A stretch of DNA of 43,588 nucleotides from a virus: the IMG/VR virus record IMGVR_UViG_3300048592_001331, positions 1-43,588 of that record, one strand, 5' to 3'. This document shows positions 39,988 to 43,588 of the stretch, one piece after another. Numbering within the stretch: position 1 is the stretch's first letter; the number at the start of each line of letters is the position of its first letter. The position numbers and the translations under genes were made by a program. Under the pieces are notes generated by a model. It had not been told where the DNA came from. It was given only the letters and a program-made list of their open reading frames with translations, and searched no databases.

Positions 39988-40149
39988 ATGAAATCAAAAT
40001 CTTACAAAAACAGCAGTGAAGAAAAAAACAACCTTTGGGATGCATTCATCAACCACCTCGAACAGCTCTACTTCCCGGGAGCCAGTGAATTACTCGATAC
40101 AAAAACAATCGCTTTCGAGTATGAGTCTTTCAAAAATTGTTACGCATAG
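39988..40149 (+). CDS. Small hypothetical protein
   Basis: A 53-residue protein (MKSKSYKNSSEEKNNLWDAF, then FINHLEQLYFPGASELLDTK, ending FKNCYA). It follows the second copy of leader B after 55 bases and is closed by a strong terminator whose stem begins at the stop codon. The helical, aromatic text is reminiscent of small plasmid proteins. The function is unknown. Confidence 0.6.
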   Translation: MKSKSYKNSSEEKNNLWDAFINHLEQLYFPGASELLDTKTIAFEYESFKNCYA

Positions 40150-40168
40150 GGCTTCGGCCCTTTTTTTT
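40148..40168 (+). terminator. Terminator with TTCG loop
   Basis: A 5-bp stem AGGGC/GCCCT around TTCG, followed by eight T residues. It starts at the stop codon of the gene at 39988. Confidence 0.88.
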
Positions 40169-40339
40169 GGTTGTGTCAATTTTATTATCTATTTTTATGG
40201 TGCGTTAACAATTAATATCGTTTTCAAAATCACGATTTTTTTTTGCATAAAATTTAATAGTTAACGCTTGGTTCTGCCGAAAGGCAGGCCTATTCTAGTT
40301 ACCTGGTTGCATTGGTATTGTTATTTTAAAATGACATTG

Positions 40340-40431
40340 GGCAAGGTATGTCCCGTGTTTGGTTTATAATGGGCCAAACAGCATTCATACCATAGGGTAT
40401 TAATTGTTACGCATCGGGTAGCATCCTTGCC
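40340..40431 (+). promoter_or_regulatory. Structured leader of the KilA-N gene
   Basis: The ~300-bp gap before the KilA-N gene has no reading frame. GGCAAGG (40340-40346) can pair with CCTTGCC (40425-40431), and CCCG with CGGG just inside, closing a loop of about 60 bases. It is of the same CAAGG/CCTTG type as leaders A and B. A second hairpin, CTGCCGAAAGGCAG, lies at about 40275-40288. Confidence 0.55.
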
Positions 40432-40467
40432 AATTTTTAACTATTAATTTTTTAAATTTTATGCAAC

Positions 40468-41016
40468 ATGGAAATTGTCCATTTTATTTACAACGAACAG
40501 CAAGTTGATTTTCTGCCAGGCGGAAATGAAAACGTAATGGTAAACGCCACACAAATGGCTAAAATTTTCGGAAAAAGAGTTGATGTTTTTCTGAAATCTG
40601 ACCACGCAAATGAGTTCATAAACGTGCTTGAGCTTACACCGTTTGGTGGAAGCTCGACCCCTTTAAACAGGGATGAAATTATCAAAACCGTGAACGGTGT
40701 GAATACATGGATGCACCGTATTTTAGCCCTGAAATTTGCTGCATGGCTTGATGCAAAATTTGAAGTTTGGGTTTATTCAACTATCGACACTATTTTATTC
40801 GGGCATTACAAAGAACTGCGGGCAGCCACCGAAGAAAAAATTAAGGCCGAACAGCAACTGCAGTTAAAACGGACTGAGCTGTTGCAAAAATATCCCGAGT
40901 TTGTAGAGTTTCTCCAAATGGAAGGTAAAATTACTGAAGCTGATAAAAAGCGTACAAAAGCCCTGCAAAATGCCACACGGCAACTCAGGCTCGAATTGTT
41001 TCCACAGAATAACTAA
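40468..41016 (+). CDS. KilA-N domain protein
   Basis: A 182-residue protein. Residues 1-115 match the KilA-N DNA-binding domain: NENVMVNATQMAKIFGKRVD, LKSDHANEFI, TVNGVNTWMHRILALKFAAW, LDAKFEVWVYSTID. The C-terminal ~65 residues are helical. KilA-N proteins occur in phages and mobile elements and influence host or phage gene expression. It has its own leader and terminator, unlike genes in the phage operons. Confidence 0.9.
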   Translation: MEIVHFIYNEQQVDFLPGGNENVMVNATQMAKIFGKRVDVFLKSDHANEFINVLELTPFGGSSTPLNRDEIIKTVNGVNTWMHRILALKFAAWLDAKFEVWVYSTIDTILFGHYKELRAATEEKIKAEQQLQLKRTELLQKYPEFVEFLQMEGKITEADKKRTKALQNATRQLRLELFPQNN

Positions 41017-41030
41017 TGTTATATTTTTGA

Positions 41031-41079
41031 GATACTTAATTAACCTTTCCGATAGGGTTAGTTAAGTATCTTTATTTTT
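41031..41079 (+). terminator. Long-stem terminator after the KilA-N gene
   Basis: A 15-bp stem (one G-U pair) from 41031-41045 with 41056-41070, then a T-rich run (TTTATTTTTTTT). Confidence 0.85.
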
Positions 41080-41096
41080 TTTCCTTTCCTCCCCAT

Positions 41097-41128
41097 TCAA
41101 GCATTCATGCACTCAAGCATTCACGCAT
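41097..41128. repeat. 16-bp tandem repeat
   Basis: TCAAGCATTCATGCAC followed by TCAAGCATTCACGCAT: two adjacent units that differ at two bases, upstream of the second leader A. Confidence 0.6.
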
Positions 41129-41189
41129 TAAGATCTAAGAAAGATCCTCACTCCACTTAATCACGGCAAAGTTATTAATCGCCATCCGG

Positions 41190-41338
41190 AACAGGCAAGG
41201 GTAATACAAGCTCTCTTGCCTGTTTTCGTTTGTGGTTCCGCCCTTGCCCTAATCCGCATGGCTCAATGTGGTATGCCGAAATTAACCGGCGTGCCTGATG
41301 CCATAATAAGTCTGTGTAGGCAGCAGCAAAACATTATG
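41190..41338 (+). promoter_or_regulatory. Leader element type A, copy 2
   Basis: AACAGGCAAG/CTTGCCTGTT is a perfect 10-bp hairpin (41190-41199 / 41215-41224). The same left arm, GGCAAGGG (41194-41201), is exactly complementary to CCCTTGCC (41241-41248), so two mutually exclusive folds exist. The last 57 bases equal copy 1. One base pair differs from copy 1 by compensatory change (T-A to G-C). Confidence 0.65.
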
Positions 41339-42241
41339 CAAAATTTCGATATCTACGAAATGGTTACTAACCTAATCATCCAGCGCCTCGAAGCGGGTGT
41401 GGTGCCGTGGCACATGCCATGGAAAACAGCAGGAGCAATGCCACGAAACCTGGTTTCCAAAAAAACTTACCGCGGTTTCAACTTCTGGTACCTGCTCAGC
41501 ATGGGTTTCGAGAGGCCGTTTTTCCTCACATTTAAACAGGTGCAGGAGCTGGGCGGCACAGTTAAAAAGGGATGCCACTCGTTCCAGGTGGTATTCTGGA
41601 AAATGGTGGAATCCCGCAACGACCCCGCAAAGAAAGTTCCTTACCTGCGTTACTACCGGGTTTTCCATGTTGACGATGTTGAAGGAATACCGGCAGGAAA
41701 ACTCCCATCGAACAACCAACAAGACCAGGATTTCGACCCCATCGGAACCTGCGACCGCCTGGTGGAAGAATGGACCGACAGCCCCACAATTCAACACAAT
41801 GCAGAGTATGCCTGCTATGTGCCATCTATGGATGTGGTGAAAATTCCAAATCCACGACGGTTTTTCAAGGCCGAACAGTATTACTCCACGCTGTATCACG
41901 AGCTGGTTCACGCCACTGGCCATGCACGCAGACTGAACCGGCACAGCAAGTTTCCAAACCACCACTTCGGCAGCGCTGATTATTCGCAGGAAGAATTGGT
42001 TGCTGAAATGGGAGCTGCTTACCTCTGCGGAATCTGCGGCATCGAAAACGCCACCATCGACAACTCAGCCGCCTACATACAAAGCTGGTTGCAGAAACTC
42101 AAAAACGACAAAAAGTTTGTACTCCAGGCTGCCAGTTACGCGCAATTGGCTACCGATTACATACTGGGCACAACACCGCACGACACTTCCGAAACAGTTG
42201 CCGAAGAACACGCGAACACATCTCTGAACTTTGAACTCTAA
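41336..42241 (+). CDS. ardC: ArdC-like antirestriction protein
   Basis: A 301-residue protein from the ATG at 41336, directly at the end of leader A; an earlier in-frame start would translate the leader. The N-terminal ~110 residues form the ArdC single-strand DNA-binding domain (VPWHMPWKTAGAMPRNLVSK, then YRGFNFWYLL). The C-terminal part is a zincin-type metallopeptidase with HELVH (188-192) in YHELVHATGH and EELVAEMGAAYL. ArdC proteins protect incoming plasmid or conjugative DNA from restriction enzymes (family knowledge). The methylase-like gene follows 14 bases later. Confidence 0.9.
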   Translation: MQNFDIYEMVTNLIIQRLEAGVVPWHMPWKTAGAMPRNLVSKKTYRGFNFWYLLSMGFERPFFLTFKQVQELGGTVKKGCHSFQVVFWKMVESRNDPAKKVPYLRYYRVFHVDDVEGIPAGKLPSNNQQDQDFDPIGTCDRLVEEWTDSPTIQHNAEYACYVPSMDVVKIPNPRRFFKAEQYYSTLYHELVHATGHARRLNRHSKFPNHHFGSADYSQEELVAEMGAAYLCGICGIENATIDNSAAYIQSWLQKLKNDKKFVLQAASYAQLATDYILGTTPHDTSETVAEEHANTSLNFEL

Positions 42242-42254
42242 ACTCTGAACTCGT

Positions 42255-42977
42255 ATGAAACAGCAACGCGCAACATTCGAACAACTGATGGAACAGCTTG
42301 CACGCCGCCATGGTGTGCAGGCCGTTTTTTCCGATTTCCTTACTTTGCTGGTTTGCGCCTTCTCACTGGGGCAACGCGAAGAGGAATACCTTGCAACAAT
42401 CCGGAGGTACGAAAAACCCGAAGCTTACCGGTTCTCTGAAGCCCTGGCAGCGCTCACCGTTGAAATGACCGGCGACGGATCCGGAATGGTTGACGTGCTG
42501 GGCGATTACTTCGAACGGTTCCTCAGTTTTGGCCGGAACGGGCAATTCTTTACACCGCAGAACATTTGCGACATGATGGCCCGCCTGCAAAACCCGGTTC
42601 ACGCACTGCAGCGAATTCTGGATCCTGCCTGCGGAAGCGGACGCATGCTGATGGCAATGGCAAAACTCAACCGCCACGCCCTGTTCTACGGTGCCGACAA
42701 CGACCGCAACTGTGCCCTCATGACCGTGGTAAACCTTACACTTAACAGCATGTACGGCGAAGTATCCTGGATGAACTCCATCACCAACCAGTATTACGCC
42801 GGCTGGCTAATCGAACCAACCATTCACGGAGTGCCACGCGTCCGCCAGATTACCGAAGCCGAAAGCTACATCAAACTACGGGTACCTGAAAAGCCGGCAG
42901 TTACACCGAAAATCGAAATACCTGTATCGAAAATCGAAAACATTCAACCAAAACAAGGTTTACTTTTCGAGTTCTGA
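42255..42977 (+). CDS. N-6 adenine methylase-like protein lacking motif IV
   Basis: A 240-residue protein. FFTPQNICDMMARL and motif I, LDPACGSGRMLMAMAK (122-137), identify the SAM-binding half of an N6-adenine methylase of type I HsdM character, followed by YGADNDRNCALMTVVNLTLN. The catalytic motif IV (NPPY/DPPY) that should follow is absent. The chain ends with a non-catalytic tail (ending KQGLLFEF). Such shortened proteins are found with ArdC in Bacteroidota mobile elements. It may bind SAM or DNA without methylating. It is co-transcribed with ArdC. Confidence 0.8.
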   Translation: MKQQRATFEQLMEQLARRHGVQAVFSDFLTLLVCAFSLGQREEEYLATIRRYEKPEAYRFSEALAALTVEMTGDGSGMVDVLGDYFERFLSFGRNGQFFTPQNICDMMARLQNPVHALQRILDPACGSGRMLMAMAKLNRHALFYGADNDRNCALMTVVNLTLNSMYGEVSWMNSITNQYYAGWLIEPTIHGVPRVRQITEAESYIKLRVPEKPAVTPKIEIPVSKIENIQPKQGLLFEF

Positions 42978-43016
42978 AAAAAATGTTAACCCCCTGCAAA
43001 AAAAACTTAAAAATAT

Positions 43017-43047
43017 TTTGGTAATATCACAAATGATATTAATTTTA
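43017..43047 (+). promoter_or_regulatory. Probable Bacteroidota promoter
   Basis: TTTG at 43017-43020 and TAATTTTA at 43040-43047 (one change from TAnnTTTG) are separated by 19 bases, matching the -33/-7 arrangement, about 47 bases before the next ATG. Confidence 0.5.
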
Positions 43048-43093
43048 CATCATTAATCAAATCGGGGGTTCACCCGTAAAACGAATAAAAACA

Positions 43094-43588
43094 ATGAAAA
43101 ATTCACAAGTAACAATCGAACAATTAGCCGAAAAACTCAACAAAACATTATGGGTAAAAGGCGATCTCAAACGCATCTATTTAAACGACGCTGGCTGGAA
43201 TACCAAAAAAATGAGTACAAAAACGTACATCTTTCAAACCGAAGATGGCGAATTTAAAGTATCGTGCCGCATCGATTGCCCGTCGCAACCTTACCAGTGG
43301 ATACAAAGCCAGGAAGAGGAAGTAAAGGAAGGTATTTACAAAGATATCGAACACGCATTGGCCCTCATGGAAATCAGCCTGGTTGAATTCAAAGTGCTCG
43401 AAGAAAAACAAGAAGTAATGGTTTACATCCGCAAGGGCGACAACGAACCAAGCTGGTACACCGAAAGCATATTTTACGACGAATTTGGCACTTACCCCGA
43501 AAACGTATTTTCTGAAATCCCGCGCATAGTTCCGGTTGCCGCCCCTGTTGCTGCTCCGGTGGTTAGCACTGTTAAAGCCGAAAAAGCG
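43094..43588 (+). CDS. Hypothetical protein, cut off by the window end
   Basis: An open frame of 165 codons from the ATG at 43094 to the last base of the window without a stop. The N-terminal part (VTIEQLAEKLNKTLWVKGDL, RIYLNDAGWNTKKMSTKTYI) contains a possible nucleic-acid- or substrate-binding fold. The visible part ends in an Ala/Pro/Val-rich linker (PVAAPVAAPVVSTVKA), which suggests a second domain beyond the edge. It has its own promoter. No family is recognised. Confidence 0.7.
   Translation, partial: MKNSQVTIEQLAEKLNKTLWVKGDLKRIYLNDAGWNTKKMSTKTYIFQTEDGEFKVSCRIDCPSQPYQWIQSQEEEVKEGIYKDIEHALALMEISLVEFKVLEEKQEVMVYIRKGDNEPSWYTESIFYDEFGTYPENVFSEIPRIVPVAAPVAAPVVSTVKAEKA

Overview
The window is almost entirely bacteriophage DNA from a member of the Bacteroidota, probably Bacteroidales or a related marine/sediment lineage. 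The evidence is: promoter-like TAnnTTTG boxes; AT-rich leaders in place of Shine-Dalgarno sites; a Bacteroidota-type tyrosine integrase; tail-fibre modules common in this phylum (REVEL/WRYVGD repeats, leucine-rich repeats); and palindromic intergenic repeats (CCCGATAGCTATCGGG and CCCCTCCT types) that I associate with these genomes. No ribosomal RNA, complete tRNA or host housekeeping gene is visible.

Layout: (1) 1-7.6 kb holds tail, baseplate and host-recognition genes: a large tail protein, a collagen-like fibre, a leucine-rich-repeat fibre and a tail spike fused to a PHP phosphoesterase domain. (2) 7.7-10.3 kb is a lysis cassette: amidase endolysin, small membrane proteins (holin candidates), a secreted protein and a single-gene spanin. 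(3) 10.36-12.3 kb, leftward, carries the integrase and the repressor. Between them is a region that looks like an intact attP: a tRNA-end-like core flanked by 11-bp-phased TGGCGC repeats. (4) 12.3-26.5 kb, rightward, is the early region: Cro-like and LuxR-type regulators, antirepressor, small zinc proteins, a cytosine methyltransferase with a seven-fold internal repeat, a DUF5131 protein, a VVA0879-like protein, an ASCH protein and a 1004-residue primase-helicase. (5) 25.9-27.4 kb is largely non-coding. It has a strongly structured, possibly pseudoknotted RNA behind a consensus promoter and an array of at least nine TTTGTAAT sites. (6) 27.4-37.8 kb is the head and packaging operon: S49 protease/scaffold, major capsid, a sugar-phosphotransferase/glycosyltransferase/methyltransferase island, small structural proteins, a PLD-like protein and the terminase subunits. 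(7) 37.8-43.6 kb has a different texture: small genes, each with its own structured leader and terminator, followed by KilA-N, ArdC antirestriction, a methylase-like protein and an unfinished gene at the right edge. This resembles plasmid or conjugative-element DNA.

Gene order (tail-lysis-int-early-head-terminase, with no portal or tape measure) and the uninterrupted attP argue that the source is a circular or permuted phage genome (or phage-plasmid) rather than a prophage integrated next to its integrase. The portal and remaining tail genes would lie outside the window.

The signals I regard as most likely to be new are the pseudoknotted RNA at 26.17-26.31 kb, the shared CAAGG/CCTTG-paired leader RNAs at 38.7-41.3 kb, the structured non-coding block at 13.45-13.95 kb and the iteron-like array at 26.88-27.21 kb. 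All functional statements come from reading motifs; no database search was run.
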